Positions 28,338 through 37,459 of a DNA stretch of 64,000 nucleotides are shown here, piece after piece. The stretch is from Streptomyces sp. CG1 (GTDB taxonomy: Bacteria; Actinomycetota; Actinomycetes; Streptomycetales; Streptomycetaceae). Position 1 is the stretch's first letter, and each line of letters opens with the position of its first letter. The position numbers and the translations under genes were made by a program. The notes beneath the pieces were generated by a model that saw only the letters and a program-made list of their open reading frames with translations, had not been told where the DNA came from and ran no database searches. The stretch lies in contig NZ_CP163518.1 in NCBI RefSeq assembly GCF_041080625.1, forward strand, positions 7,185,501-7,249,500, in the 5' to 3' direction.

Positions 28338-29729
28338 ATGGCACTCTCCCGTTCGGCACGTCTGGGGACCGTCGCGACCGCGGCGGTCTCCTTACTCGTC
28401 ATCGCCGCCGCTCCCGCCCCGACCCCCGGCGCCCCCGGCATCGGCGATCCCTACTTCCCGGACCTCGGCAACGGCGGCTTCGACGCGCTCCACTACGACC
28501 TCAACGTCGCCTACGCCCCCGACAGCGGCCGTCTGGACGGTCGTACGACGCTCACCGCCCGCGCCACGCAGAACCTGTCCTCCTTCGACCTGGATCTGCA
28601 GCAGCTGGCCGTCAGCGGCGTCGAAGTCGACGGCAGACGCGCCGAGTTCACGCGCACCGGCGACGAACTCGTCATCACCCCGCGCCACAACCTCGTCCGG
28701 GGCCGCACCTTCCGGGTGACCGTCACCTACGGCGGCATACCCCAGCCCCTCGGCGGGCCCATCGTGTTCGGCTCCAAGTACGGCTGGATGAAGACCGCCG
28801 ACGGCGTCTTCGTCGCCTGTGAGCCCAACGCCGCCTCCACCTGGTTCCCGTCCAGCGACCACCCCTCCGACAAGGCCACCTACGACATCCGGATCAAGGC
28901 GCCCAAGGGCCTGACCGGCGTCTCCAACGGCCGGCTCGTGTCGACGTACGACAAGGGCGGCTCGACGTACACCCACTGGCGCGAGTCGAAGCCCATGGCG
29001 ACCTACCTCGCCACCGCCACCATCGGAAAATTCGACGTGCGTACCGGACGGACCCCCGGCGGCATCCCGGTCTATGTCGCGATCGACCCCGTCCTGAAGA
29101 ACCGCAACAAGGTCGACGTGTACGCCGTCACCGCCGCCGCGACCGACTACTGGTCGAAGATCTTCGGGCCGTACCCGTTCGAGGAGACCGGCGCGATCGT
29201 GGACGACATGCCCGAGGCCGGGTTCTCGCTGGAGGTGCAGAGCAAACCGGCCTACTCGGCGGTGCGCAGCGAGACGACCATCGTGCACGAGCTGGCTCAC
29301 CAGTGGTTCGGCGACTCGGTGAGCGTGGCGCAGTGGAAGGACATCTGGCTCAACGAGGGCTTCGCCACCTACGCCCAGTGGCTGTGGGCGGAGCACCAGG
29401 GCACCCGCTCGGCCCATGACTCGTTCCTGGCCGCCTACAACTCCACACCGGCTGACGCGTCCTTCTGGAAGATCGAGGTGGCCGACCCGCAGCGCGACAC
29501 GATGTTCGCCTCGGCCGTCTACCAGCGCGGCGCGATGACGCTGCAGATGCTCCGGGAACGGATCGGCGACAAGGCCTTCTTCAAGCTGCTGCCCGCCTGG
29601 ACGACGCTCCACCGGTACGGCAACGCGGACACCGCCGACTTCGTCCGCCTCGCCGAGCGCGTCAGTGGACAGCAGCTGGACGACCTCTTCCACACCTGGC
29701 TGTTCACATCGGGGAAACCCGCCCTGTGA
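28338..29729 (+). CDS. secreted M1-family metallopeptidase (aminopeptidase N type)
   Basis: The 463-residue product has a signal peptide and the zinc motif HELAH at H317/H321 with E340 in LNEGF (HEXXH-18-E). An N-terminal beta domain (FDALHYDLNVAY) precedes the catalytic domain; the length is short for M1, so the C-terminal helical domain is missing. It probably releases N-terminal residues outside the cell, beside a peptide transporter. A TTA codon at 28392 lies in the signal peptide. CATGAC(11 nt)GTCATG at 28240-28262 precedes it. Confidence 0.93.
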   Translation: MALSRSARLGTVATAAVSLLVIAAAPAPTPGAPGIGDPYFPDLGNGGFDALHYDLNVAYAPDSGRLDGRTTLTARATQNLSSFDLDLQQLAVSGVEVDGRRAEFTRTGDELVITPRHNLVRGRTFRVTVTYGGIPQPLGGPIVFGSKYGWMKTADGVFVACEPNAASTWFPSSDHPSDKATYDIRIKAPKGLTGVSNGRLVSTYDKGGSTYTHWRESKPMATYLATATIGKFDVRTGRTPGGIPVYVAIDPVLKNRNKVDVYAVTAAATDYWSKIFGPYPFEETGAIVDDMPEAGFSLEVQSKPAYSAVRSETTIVHELAHQWFGDSVSVAQWKDIWLNEGFATYAQWLWAEHQGTRSAHDSFLAAYNSTPADASFWKIEVADPQRDTMFASAVYQRGAMTLQMLRERIGDKAFFKLLPAWTTLHRYGNADTADFVRLAERVSGQQLDDLFHTWLFTSGKPAL

Positions 29730-29776
29730 GCCTGGTTTTGTAAGGTTCATGCACTCCGGCGAGTGAGAATGTCGGG

Positions 29777-30436
29777 GTGCAGCTCCAGCAGATCTTCAGC
29801 CCCTCCGTTCAGCACACGCTCGATGTCATCGGCATCTTCGTGTTCGCGATCTCCGGCGCGCTGCTGGCCGTCCGGAAGAACTTCGACGTGTTCGGCATCG
29901 CCGTACTCGCCGAGGTGACCGCGCTGGGCGGAGGGCTGCTCCGCGACCTGATCATCGGAGCCGTACCCCCGGCCGCCTTCACCGACCTCGGGTACTTCGT
30001 GACCCCGCTGATCGCCGCACTCGTCGTCTTCTTCCTGCACCCCCACGTGGAACGCATCCAGTCGGCGGTGCTGGTCTTCGACGCGGCCGGCCTCGGCCTG
30101 TTCTGCGTCAGCGGTACGACGAAGGCGTACAGCTATGGCCTCAACCTGACCGCGTCGGCGACACTCGGCCTCGCCACCGCCGTCGGCGGCGGTGTGCTCC
30201 GGGACGTGCTCGCCAACGAGGTGCCCTCACTGCTGCGCTGGGACCGCGATCTGTATGCGGTCCCAGCGATCGTCGGCGCCACGATGGTGGTGCTGTGCCT
30301 CCGCTACGACGTCCTGACCCCGTTCACCAGCGGGCTCGCCGCCGTCACGGCTTTCGTGCTGCGCCTGCTCGCGATGCGGTTCCACTGGCGAGCTCCGCGC
30401 GCGTGGAACCGCCGGTCGACGGTGACCGAGGAGTGA
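29777..30436 (+). CDS. TRIC-like membrane protein (UPF0126/YicG family)
   Basis: A 219-residue, seven-helix membrane protein with the duplicated motif AISGALLAVRKNFDVFGIAVLA then GGGLLRDLI, and a second GGGVLRDVLANEVP. Bacterial TRIC homologues form trimeric cation channels. GTG at 29777 has no strong ribosome binding site. The 3' end overlaps the convergent esterase gene by 92 nt. Confidence 0.9.
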   Translation: MQLQQIFSPSVQHTLDVIGIFVFAISGALLAVRKNFDVFGIAVLAEVTALGGGLLRDLIIGAVPPAAFTDLGYFVTPLIAALVVFFLHPHVERIQSAVLVFDAAGLGLFCVSGTTKAYSYGLNLTASATLGLATAVGGGVLRDVLANEVPSLLRWDRDLYAVPAIVGATMVVLCLRYDVLTPFTSGLAAVTAFVLRLLAMRFHWRAPRAWNRRSTVTEE

Positions 30437-31649
30437 TCGGGCCGGCCGTGTGCGTGCCCGTGTGCCCGGCGCTGCTGCCGTGCCCGATCTCCATGGTCAG
30501 CCACTCGAACACCGTCGGCACCTGCGGTCGCCACAGCGCCATCGAGTGCCCGCCCGCGCTGCGCGGCAGGAACACCACCTTCACGTACGTCGGCGGCTTC
30601 GCGATCTGCTCCAGCGCCACACCGGCCTGGTAGCCGTCGCCGTTCTCGCCGGAGATGTACAGCGAGACCTTCGGCGGGGTGCGGTAGTTCTTCAGGATGT
30701 AGTAGGGGTTGTTGGCCCGCCGCAGCTCGATGCTCCCGGCGGCCAGCGAGTTGCGCTCGCCGATCGGGTCGTTGTAGCCGGACAGACTGATGGCGGCCCG
30801 GTAGCGGTCGGGGTGCGCGACGGCGAGCTTGGCCGCACAGTGGGCGCCGGCCGAGTAGCCGGCCGCGGCCCAGCTGTCCGGCGCGGACTCGGCGCGGAAG
30901 TTGTCTGTGATCATCTTCGGCACGTCGATGCTCAGCCAGGTGTCCGCGTTCACGGTGCCGGGGATGTTGGCGCACCCCGTGTCGATCTTGGCGATCAGGT
31001 TCGTCCGCGGGGACACCAGGATGAACGGGGCGACCTGGCCGCTCTTCATGAGCGGCTCCAGCTGCTCGTGCACCTTCAGTGAGCCGAACCAGGCCTTCGC
31101 CGAACCCGGGTAGCCCGACAGCAGTTCGACGACCGGGAACTTCTTGTTCTTGTACGCCGGGTCGTTGTACTGCGGCGGCAGCCAGACGTAGACCTCGGCG
31201 TTCACACCCGACACCCGGCCCTTGAGCTGGGTGACCTTGACGCCGCCGGCCGCGTGCATGCCGGGCCCGTCGGCGGGGGTGAACTTCTGCTGCACCTTGG
31301 GCAGCTTCTTGTACGCGATGCCGCCGGTGCCGTCGGCGCCGAGGTTGGCGGCCTGCTGCACATGGTTGCCCGTGCCGAGCAGGTCAGCCCAGTTGTCGTA
31401 CAGGTTGTTGGAGTTGTTGACCACCACGAAGACGAGCGTGATGGCAGTGACCTGGGCGAACAGCAGCATCAGCACTCGGGTAGCGGCACGCAGGGGCTTG
31501 GGCCCGCGCACTCGCGACCACAGGACGAGCGGCAGTATCAGTGCGACCACGGCCAGCAGGATGGTCGTGTAGAGGAACGGAGTCCCGGTGAGGCTCATGT
31601 CCCCATAGAGGGGAATCGGCGCCGAGAGGTTGTGGACGTCTCCGGACAC
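30345..31649 (-). CDS. membrane-anchored alpha/beta-hydrolase (esterase D family)
   Basis: The 434-residue protein has an N-terminal region with two membrane helices (LLAVVALILPLVLW and VLMLLFAQVTAITLVFVVV) and an extracellular catalytic domain with the nucleophile motif GYSAGA. The family (esterase D / mycolyltransferase-like) includes cell-wall acyltransferases. The conserved part ends near the last WLTMEIG segment; the final 40 residues are encoded across the convergent TRIC gene and are low-complexity. GTG at 31649 or ATG at 31598 could be the start. Confidence 0.85.
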   Translation of the reverse strand: MSGDVHNLSAPIPLYGDMSLTGTPFLYTTILLAVVALILPLVLWSRVRGPKPLRAATRVLMLLFAQVTAITLVFVVVNNSNNLYDNWADLLGTGNHVQQAANLGADGTGGIAYKKLPKVQQKFTPADGPGMHAAGGVKVTQLKGRVSGVNAEVYVWLPPQYNDPAYKNKKFPVVELLSGYPGSAKAWFGSLKVHEQLEPLMKSGQVAPFILVSPRTNLIAKIDTGCANIPGTVNADTWLSIDVPKMITDNFRAESAPDSWAAAGYSAGAHCAAKLAVAHPDRYRAAISLSGYNDPIGERNSLAAGSIELRRANNPYYILKNYRTPPKVSLYISGENGDGYQAGVALEQIAKPPTYVKVVFLPRSAGGHSMALWRPQVPTVFEWLTMEIGHGSSAGHTGTHTAGPITPRSPSTGGSTRAELASGTASRAGAARKP

Positions 31650-31761
31650 TTACCGAGAAATTGCCGGAACCTCACTCGGCCGAGGGATCCGATGGTAGCT
31701 CGTAACCAGCCGGACATCTACAAAGCTACCGCTTAGTAGTTTCCTGTTATACCGTTCATGC

Positions 31762-32622
31762 ATGCCAGAAGCAGCTTCCGTCCCTGCCACACGGGCCGTG
31801 ATCGGCGACAGCGAGTTCGACCGCGACAGTGCGGTCTTCCGGCGCGAGCCCGGTGTCTACGACATCGACCTGTCCGCCGGCTGGACCATCTTCGGTGCCG
31901 TCAACGGCGGTTTTCTGCTGGCCGTCCTCGGCCGTGCCCTCGCGGACGCCCTCCCGCACCCGGACCCGTTCACCATCTCCGCGCACTATCTGACCGCCTC
32001 CCGGCCCGGCCCGGCGGTCGTGCGCACCGAGACGGTCCGCACCGGCCGCACCCTCTCCACCGGCCAGGCCTCGCTCCTCCAGTACGACGACGAGGGCAAC
32101 GAGGTCGAACGCATCCGCGTCCTCGCCTCCTACGGCGACCTCGCCGCCCTCCCCGACGACGTCCGTACGACGGCGACGCCGCCCGCGTTCCCGCCGCTGG
32201 AGCAGTGCTTCGGGCCCGACGACGGGCCGGCCCCGGTCGACGGCGGTTCCGCCATCGCCGACCGGCTGATGATCAAGCTGGACCCGGCCACCCTCGGCTG
32301 GGCGCTCGGCGCACCCTCCGGCAAGGGCGAGATGCGCGCCTGGTTCGGGCTGGCCGACGGCCGCGACGCGGACCCCCTCTCGCTGCTGCTCGCGGTGGAC
32401 GCCCTGCCGCCCACCGCCTTCGAGATCGGCATCAAGGGCTGGGTCCCGACGGTGGAACTCACCGTCCATGTCCGCCACCGCCCGGCCCCCGGCCCGCTGC
32501 GGGTGGCCATCACCACCCGCAACCTGGCCGGCGGGTTCCTGGAGGAGGACGCCGAGGTCTGGGACAGCGAAGACCGCCTGGTCGCCCAGTCCCGGCAGCT
32601 GGCCCGGGTCAGGCTCGGCTGA
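31762..32622 (+). CDS. acyl-CoA thioesterase family protein
   Basis: A 286-residue double-hotdog protein with SAGWTIFGAVNGGFLLAVLG and the second half WVPTVELTVHVRHRPAPGPL, the layout of 4HBT_3/TesB-like thioesterases. ATG at 31762 lies close to a TATACC element (31748) and may be read with a very short leader. It overlaps the convergent metal-binding protein gene by 14 nt. Confidence 0.85.
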   Translation: MPEAASVPATRAVIGDSEFDRDSAVFRREPGVYDIDLSAGWTIFGAVNGGFLLAVLGRALADALPHPDPFTISAHYLTASRPGPAVVRTETVRTGRTLSTGQASLLQYDDEGNEVERIRVLASYGDLAALPDDVRTTATPPAFPPLEQCFGPDDGPAPVDGGSAIADRLMIKLDPATLGWALGAPSGKGEMRAWFGLADGRDADPLSLLLAVDALPPTAFEIGIKGWVPTVELTVHVRHRPAPGPLRVAITTRNLAGGFLEEDAEVWDSEDRLVAQSRQLARVRLG

Positions 32623-33205
32623 GCGGCTCCCGGCCCAGCCAGGCCGCCAGCTGGTCGTAGGCTCCCGCCCCTTCGGGCGCTTCCCGGCGGGTGTCGAAGG
32701 GGGTGTCCTCGTCCCGGGGGCGGGAGTCGGGCAGTACCCGGCGCGCGGTGGCGAGGGCGAACTCGGCCAGCTCCGGGTCGAGTCCATGGGGGTGGCCGAG
32801 GGCCTCGGCGAGGTCCCAGGTATGGGTCACGATCTCCATGACGTAACCGGAGAGCGCCGCGTGACCGGGTACCTCGCCCCAGGGCACCCGCACCGGGCCC
32901 GTCATCCGCTCGTCGCTCTCCCAGGCCTTCAGGACGCGGACGCGCACCTCGTCGTAAACCGCCGCCCAGCCGTCGTCCATGACGCCGTCGGCGAAGGGCT
33001 CCACCGCGAGTCCGTCGCCGCCCTCGCCGACGACTGCGATCCGGCGGGTGCCGCCGACGATGTGGCTCAGCAGGGACCGTACGTCGTACTCGGTACAGGG
33101 GGTCGGCCCGGTGAGGTCTTCGGGGCGCACGGTCCTTATGAGTGCGGCCGCCTGCTCGGTGGCGCGGGTGTAGAGGGGGCGGGGGTCGGTGAACATGTCG
33201 GTCAT
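32609..33205 (-). CDS. TIGR03086-family metal-binding protein (maleylpyruvate-isomerase-like)
   Basis: A 198-residue four-helix protein of the DinB/mycothiol-dependent isomerase fold. Metal-binding histidines are in LLSHIVGG and EIVTHTWDLAEAL. The ATG at 33205 has GAGAGG 6 nt upstream. Its partner may be mycothiol; no substrate can be assigned. It is divergent from the WYL regulator, with an operator-like dyad between them. Confidence 0.85.
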   Translation of the reverse strand: MTDMFTDPRPLYTRATEQAAALIRTVRPEDLTGPTPCTEYDVRSLLSHIVGGTRRIAVVGEGGDGLAVEPFADGVMDDGWAAVYDEVRVRVLKAWESDERMTGPVRVPWGEVPGHAALSGYVMEIVTHTWDLAEALGHPHGLDPELAEFALATARRVLPDSRPRDEDTPFDTRREAPEGAGAYDQLAAWLGREPLSRA

Positions 33206-33251
33206 GATCGGCCTCTCGGTGAGTCGGTACGCCGAGCATCCCCGGATAACC

Positions 33252-33266
33252 TGACAGGCACCGTCA
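33252..33266. promoter_or_regulatory. operator candidate between divergent TIGR03086 and WYL genes
   Basis: TGACAGGCACCGTCA is a dyad with TGAC / GTCA arms in the 100-bp divergent gap, 39 nt upstream of the WYL start. WYL regulators of the YafY group often sit beside TIGR03086-type genes and bind TGAC-type dyads; binding is inferred. Confidence 0.4.
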
Positions 33267-33305
33267 ACATTTGCGTGAGCCGTACCGCGGCGGAATGCTG
33301 GGCGC

Positions 33306-34277
33306 GTGAAGTCCGACCGGCTGCTCTCGATCCTGCTGCTCCTGCAGACCCGGGGCCGCGTCCCCGCGCCCGAACTCGCCGACCGGCTGGAGGTGTCGGT
33401 CCGCACCATCTACCGGGACATCGAGGCACTGTCGGCCTCCGGCGTCCCCGTGTACGCCGAGCGCGGCCGGCATGGCGGCATCGAACTCCTCGCCGGTTTC
33501 CGTACCGACGTGACCGGGCTGACCGCCGACGAGTCCCGGGCCCTGTTCATCCTGGCCGCACAGGGGGCTCACGCGGCCCTCGGGCTCGACGCGGCTCTCG
33601 GCTCGGCCCTGCGCAAGGTGATGGCCGCGCTGCCGGCGCCGCACCGGCCCGCCGCCGAGGTGACCAGCCGCCGCATCCTGGTGGACGCCACCCGCTGGAA
33701 GAGCGGCCCCCAGCAGGCCGTCGACCTGGACGTGCTCCAGGACGCCGTCTTCTCCGACCGGCGCCTGAAGCTGCGCTACCGGCACAGCGGGGAGCGGGAG
33801 CCGCGGACGTACACCGTCGACCCGTACGGCCTGGTCGCCAAGGCCGGGGTCTGGTACCTGGTCGCCGACCGGCGCGGCGCGCCGCAGCTGTTCCGGGCCG
33901 ACCGGATCCGCTCGGCCCGGCCGCTGGAGGAGCCGGTACGGCGGCGTCCGGGCATCGAACTCGCCGACGCCTGGGAGGCGCTGCGCCGCCAGGTGGAGGA
34001 GCGGGAGGGCGGGATCGAGGTGACCGTGCGGGTGCGGCGGGAGCGGCTGGACATGTTCCGGCGGGTGGCCGCCGCGCATCTGGCCGCTCCGCCGGACGAC
34101 GACGGTGAGAGCGAGTGGATCACCGCCCGGCTGGCCTACCCGGTGCTGGGCGCGGTCCGTCAACTCCTCGCGTTCTCCGACCGGGTGGAGGTGCTGGACC
34201 CGCCCGAGGCCCAAGCGGAACTGCTGGCGGCGGCCCGCTCTGTCACGGCCTTGTACCAGGAGGCTCCGGGACCCTGA
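33306..34277 (+). CDS. WYL-domain transcriptional regulator (YafY/DeoR-like)
   Basis: The 323-residue regulator has an N-terminal winged HTH (RLLSILLLLQTRGRVPAPEL then VSVRTIYRDIEALSASG), a middle WYL domain (KLRYRHSGEREPRTYTVDPY, then GVWYLVADRRG), and a WCX-like C-terminus. WYL domains sense nucleotides or small ligands. It is divergent from the TIGR03086 gene, the likely target. Confidence 0.92.
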   Translation: MKSDRLLSILLLLQTRGRVPAPELADRLEVSVRTIYRDIEALSASGVPVYAERGRHGGIELLAGFRTDVTGLTADESRALFILAAQGAHAALGLDAALGSALRKVMAALPAPHRPAAEVTSRRILVDATRWKSGPQQAVDLDVLQDAVFSDRRLKLRYRHSGEREPRTYTVDPYGLVAKAGVWYLVADRRGAPQLFRADRIRSARPLEEPVRRRPGIELADAWEALRRQVEEREGGIEVTVRVRRERLDMFRRVAAAHLAAPPDDDGESEWITARLAYPVLGAVRQLLAFSDRVEVLDPPEAQAELLAAARSVTALYQEAPGP

Positions 34278-34376
34278 ATCGACAGCCGGCGGACAGGACG
34301 AGCCCAAGTACCGCCAAGGCACCGTTGGTTGAGTGCGGCTCTCAGGACTTCCTCATACTTCCCGGAGCTGACTCTC

Positions 34377-34769
34377 ATGAAGCGTGCCCGTCTCGTCCCC
34401 GCCGTCGCCCTGCTGGCGCTGTCCCCGCTGCTGCTGAGCGCGTGCGGCTCGGGCGACTCGTCGTCCTCCGGCAGCTCTTCCGGCAGCGGCGGCTCCGGAC
34501 AACAGCAGGGCTGTCAGCGACCGTCCAGCATGCCCACGGGCGGCGCCAACGGCCACCGCCCGAGCGGGATGCAGTCGGGAGCGTCCACCGTGAAGCCGAC
34601 CGGCACGCCCAGCGGTATGCCCAGTGGCACGCCCAGCGGTATGCCCTCGGGCATGGCGAGCGGCGCGCCCGGCGGTCAGGGCGGCCAGGGCGGGCCCGGG
34701 GGCGGCCGGGGCGGCGGCTGCGGGGGTCCGGGCGGGGGCCGGGCCGGGGGTCAGGCCCAGCAAGGCTGA
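34377..34769 (+). CDS. repetitive low-complexity lipoprotein
   Basis: The 130-residue protein has a signal peptide and lipobox LLLSAC with the lipidated Cys at about residue 22. The mature part is Ser/Gly-rich, then contains repeats of PSGMPSGTPSGMPSGM and a Gly-rich tail with GGCGG. Length and composition suggest an extended surface stalk. No domain is recognised. ATG at 34377 follows GGAG by 10 nt. It ends 33 nt before the convergent TetR gene. Confidence 0.78.
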   Translation: MKRARLVPAVALLALSPLLLSACGSGDSSSSGSSSGSGGSGQQQGCQRPSSMPTGGANGHRPSGMQSGASTVKPTGTPSGMPSGTPSGMPSGMASGAPGGQGGQGGPGGGRGGGCGGPGGGRAGGQAQQG

Positions 34770-34802
34770 CCGAAGGCCGGGCCGTACGGTCGTAGGGCCG
34801 GC

Positions 34803-35429
34803 TCAGTCGAGCCAGTGGCCGCGGCCGACGGTGATGAGCCGCAGCTGACGGGTGGCCATCTGGGTGACGCGCTCCCGCTCCTCCGCCGGGGCCTCCAGGG
34901 CCTCCAGGAACAGGGAGGCGGTGATGAGCATCTGGTCGACGTAGAGGTGCGCGAGCATCAGCAGGTCGTCGTCGTTCCAGTCGACGGCCTCGGGGTCCTT
35001 GGCCAGCTCGGCCTTCACCTCCTCGGCGAACCGGACCAGTTGGGCCCGGATGGCCTCCCGTACCGGCTGCACCCCGCCGTGCCGCTCCCGGGCGATGAAC
35101 CGGACGTGGGCCGGGTGCGTGTCCACATGCCGGGCGATCAACTCGATGGCGCGCGCGATGCGTGCCTCGCTGCCGCCCGCCGTGGACACCGTCGTCCGCA
35201 CCATCGGGTGCAGGCTGCCCAGCGCCTCGTCGACCAGCGCGACACCGAGGTCGGCGGTCGAGCGGAAGTGCCGGTAGAAGGCGGTCGGGGCGACGCCGAC
35301 GGCCCGGGTGACCTCGCGCAGGCCCAGGCTGCTCAGGCTCTGCTCCTCCAGCAGCGCGAGCGCGGCGTCGAGGAACGCCTGCCGGGTCTTCTGCTTCTGC
35401 GCCTGCCGGATGCCGAAGGTGTGACTCAT
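34803..35429 (-). CDS. TetR-family regulator (FabR-like)
   Basis: A 208-residue protein with an N-terminal HTH (LGLREVTRAVGVAPTAFYRHF) resembling FabR, a repressor of fatty-acid desaturation genes. The C-terminal ligand domain has a WNDDDLLMLAHLYVDQMLITA helix. Three ACAACTGTT boxes lie in the divergent leader and are probable binding sites. Confidence 0.87.
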   Translation of the reverse strand: MSHTFGIRQAQKQKTRQAFLDAALALLEEQSLSSLGLREVTRAVGVAPTAFYRHFRSTADLGVALVDEALGSLHPMVRTTVSTAGGSEARIARAIELIARHVDTHPAHVRFIARERHGGVQPVREAIRAQLVRFAEEVKAELAKDPEAVDWNDDDLLMLAHLYVDQMLITASLFLEALEAPAEERERVTQMATRQLRLITVGRGHWLD

Positions 35430-35441
35430 GTCATCCAGTTA

Positions 35442-35521
35442 ACAACTGTTCTCTGGAATTGGAAAGCCGGGCGGCGCGCTAGAGTAGAAGTCAGTGAACA
35501 ACTGTTACTACAACTGTTCAC
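35442..35521. promoter_or_regulatory. operator cluster for the FabR-like regulator
   Basis: ACAACTGTT occurs at 35442-35450, 35498-35506 and 35510-35518. The last two lie inside the dyad GTGAACA(14 nt)TGTTCAC at 35494-35521. The sites flank the regulator start and the start of the small membrane protein gene, which fits divergent repression. Confidence 0.55.
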
Positions 35522-35576
35522 CGAAACTTCACACCAGCCTGAACCACAAGGCATCCCGGAGGGGGGATCTGATCCC

Positions 35577-35744
35577 ATGCTGTTCCTCGTCGCCGCACTC
35601 ATGCTGCTTGGCGTCGTCCTGGGCACCGTGGCCCACGCGCCGCTGACCGTCACCGCCGTCGTCGCCGCGGTCATCGCCGTCTGGCTCGGCGTCTTCGCGA
35701 TCCGCGAGCGCCACGGCCGCCGACGCCGTACGCCGGCCAACTGA
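35577..35744 (+). CDS. small membrane protein, two hydrophobic helices
   Basis: A 55-residue protein with two membrane spans (LFLVAALMLLGVVLGTVAHA and LTVTAVVAAVIAVWLGVFAI) and a basic C-terminus (RERHGRRRRTPAN). ATG at 35577 has CGGAGGGGGG upstream. It lies divergent to the FabR-like gene and upstream of a DUF4190 gene, perhaps as a small operon controlled by the ACAACTGTT boxes. Function unknown. Confidence 0.75.
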   Translation: MLFLVAALMLLGVVLGTVAHAPLTVTAVVAAVIAVWLGVFAIRERHGRRRRTPAN

Positions 35745-35775
35745 CCGTCCGCCACGACTTCCAGGAGCTGAACCC

Positions 35776-36054
35776 ATGCAACTCACCGCACCGGTCACCA
35801 GTAGCGACGAGACCCGTCCGGCCGCGCGTGACGCCGACGGCATGGCCGTCGCGTCCTTCATCCTCGGCCTGCTCGGCCTGCTCGTCCTCAACGTCTTCCT
35901 CGGGCCGATCTCCATCGTCCTCGCCGTGGTGTCCCTCTGGCGCGGCACCACCCGCCGCGCCCGGGCCTTCCTGGGCCTCACCCTGGGCGTGGCCGACCTG
36001 GCCGTCCTGGCGATCGCCATGCAGGTGTCCCACACGCTGTCGTGGAGCCTGTGA
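35776..36054 (+). CDS. DUF4190-family membrane protein
   Basis: A 92-residue protein with two membrane helices (SFILGLLGLLVLNVFLGPIS and a second in GLTLGVADLAVLAIAM) separated by a RGTTRRARA loop, the pattern of DUF4190. ATG at 35776 has AGGAG upstream. The following 235 bp to the cysteine desulfurase hold no gene that I can see. Confidence 0.75.
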   Translation: MQLTAPVTSSDETRPAARDADGMAVASFILGLLGLLVLNVFLGPISIVLAVVSLWRGTTRRARAFLGLTLGVADLAVLAIAMQVSHTLSWSL

Positions 36055-36289
36055 CCCGCCCAGGCCCCACCTGACCGACCGGCCCCCGAGGACGACGGGG
36101 CACCCGGCCGGAACCGCCGGCATCGCCGCCCCGTCCCCACCGGGGGGCAGCCGAGCCGCCGCCAACCGCCACCGCCGGGCGCCACGCCACCAAGCCCAGG
36201 CGCAGTCAACGCAAGGCGCAGGGCGAGCCCGGCCAACCTGCACGGCCGAAGCCGACCGCAGGGAAACGGCGCCGTAGAATCGGCACACC

Positions 36290-37459
36290 ATGGCTTACCT
36301 CGACCACGCCGCGACAACCCCCATGCTCCCGGAGGCGGCAGAGGCTCTGACCGCCCAGTTGGGCATCACGGGCAACGCCTCCTCCCTCCACGCATCCGGC
36401 CGCCAGGCACGCCGCACGGTCGAGGAATCCCGCGAAACCCTCGCGGAAGCGCTCGGCGCCCGCCCCAGCGAGGTCGTCTTCACCTCGGGCGGCACCGAGG
36501 CCGACAACCTCGCCGTCAAGGGCCTGTACTGGTCCCGCCGCGACGCCGACCCGGTCCGTACCCGCGTCCTCGCCAGCCCCGTCGAGCACCACGCCGTCCT
36601 GGACGCGGTCCACTGGCTCGGCGAACACGAGGGCGCCACCGTCGAGTACCTCCCGGTCGACTCCTACGGCCGGGTCCACCCCGAGGCCCTGCGCGAGGCG
36701 ATCTCCCGCAATCCCGACGACGTCGCCCTGGTCACCGTGATGTGGGCCAACAACGAGATCGGCACGATCCTGCCGGTCCGTGAACTCGCCGACGTGGCCG
36801 CAGAGTTCGGCATCCCGATGCACGCCGACGCGGTCCAGGCCTTCGGGCAGGTCCCGGTCGACTTCGCCGCCTCCGGCCTCGCCGCGATGACCGTCTCCGG
36901 CCACAAGATCGGCGGCCCGTACGGCATCGGCGCGCTGCTGCTCGGCCGCGACCACACCCCCGTACCCGTCCTGCACGGTGGCGGCCAGGAGCGGCATGTC
37001 CGCTCCGGCACCCTCGACGTCCCCGCCATCGCGTCCTTTGCCGTCGCCGGCCGGCTAGCCACCGAGCGGCGCGCCTGGTTCGCCCGTGAGATCGGTTCTC
37101 TGCGTGACCGGCTGATCGCAGCAGTCCGTGGTGCCGTCCCGGACGCCCTTCTCGGCGGCGACCCGGCCCCCGGGGGTCGCCTCCCGGCCAACGCGCACTT
37201 CACCTTCCCCGGCTGCGAGGGCGACTCCCTGCTGCTCCTGCTGGACGCCCAGGGCATCGAGTGCTCGACCGGTTCCGCCTGTACGGCGGGCGTCGCCCAG
37301 CCCAGCCATGTGCTGCTCGCCACCGGCACCGACCCGGACCTGGCCCGTGGCACCCTGCGCTTCTCCCTCGGCCACACGTCCACCGAGGCGGATGTGGAAG
37401 CGGTCGCGAAGGTGATCGGCCCGGCGGTGGAAAGAGCGCGCGCCGCAGGCCTGAGCTGA
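36290..37459 (+). CDS. cysteine desulfurase (NifS/IscS type)
   Basis: A 389-residue PLP enzyme that takes sulfur from cysteine as a persulfide. It starts [11 protein letters not shown], has the PLP lysine in [10 protein letters not shown] and the active Cys in STGSACTAG. It lies upstream of mnmA, which uses its sulfur for 2-thiouridine in tRNA; the gap is 334 bp. The last codons carry a 20-bp tandem duplication at 37448-37488. A TPP aptamer lies on the other strand just beyond. Confidence 0.94.
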   Translation: MAYLDHAATTPMLPEAAEALTAQLGITGNASSLHASGRQARRTVEESRETLAEALGARPSEVVFTSGGTEADNLAVKGLYWSRRDADPVRTRVLASPVEHHAVLDAVHWLGEHEGATVEYLPVDSYGRVHPEALREAISRNPDDVALVTVMWANNEIGTILPVRELADVAAEFGIPMHADAVQAFGQVPVDFAASGLAAMTVSGHKIGGPYGIGALLLGRDHTPVPVLHGGGQERHVRSGTLDVPAIASFAVAGRLATERRAWFAREIGSLRDRLIAAVRGAVPDALLGGDPAPGGRLPANAHFTFPGCEGDSLLLLLDAQGIECSTGSACTAGVAQPSHVLLATGTDPDLARGTLRFSLGHTSTEADVEAVAKVIGPAVERARAAGLS

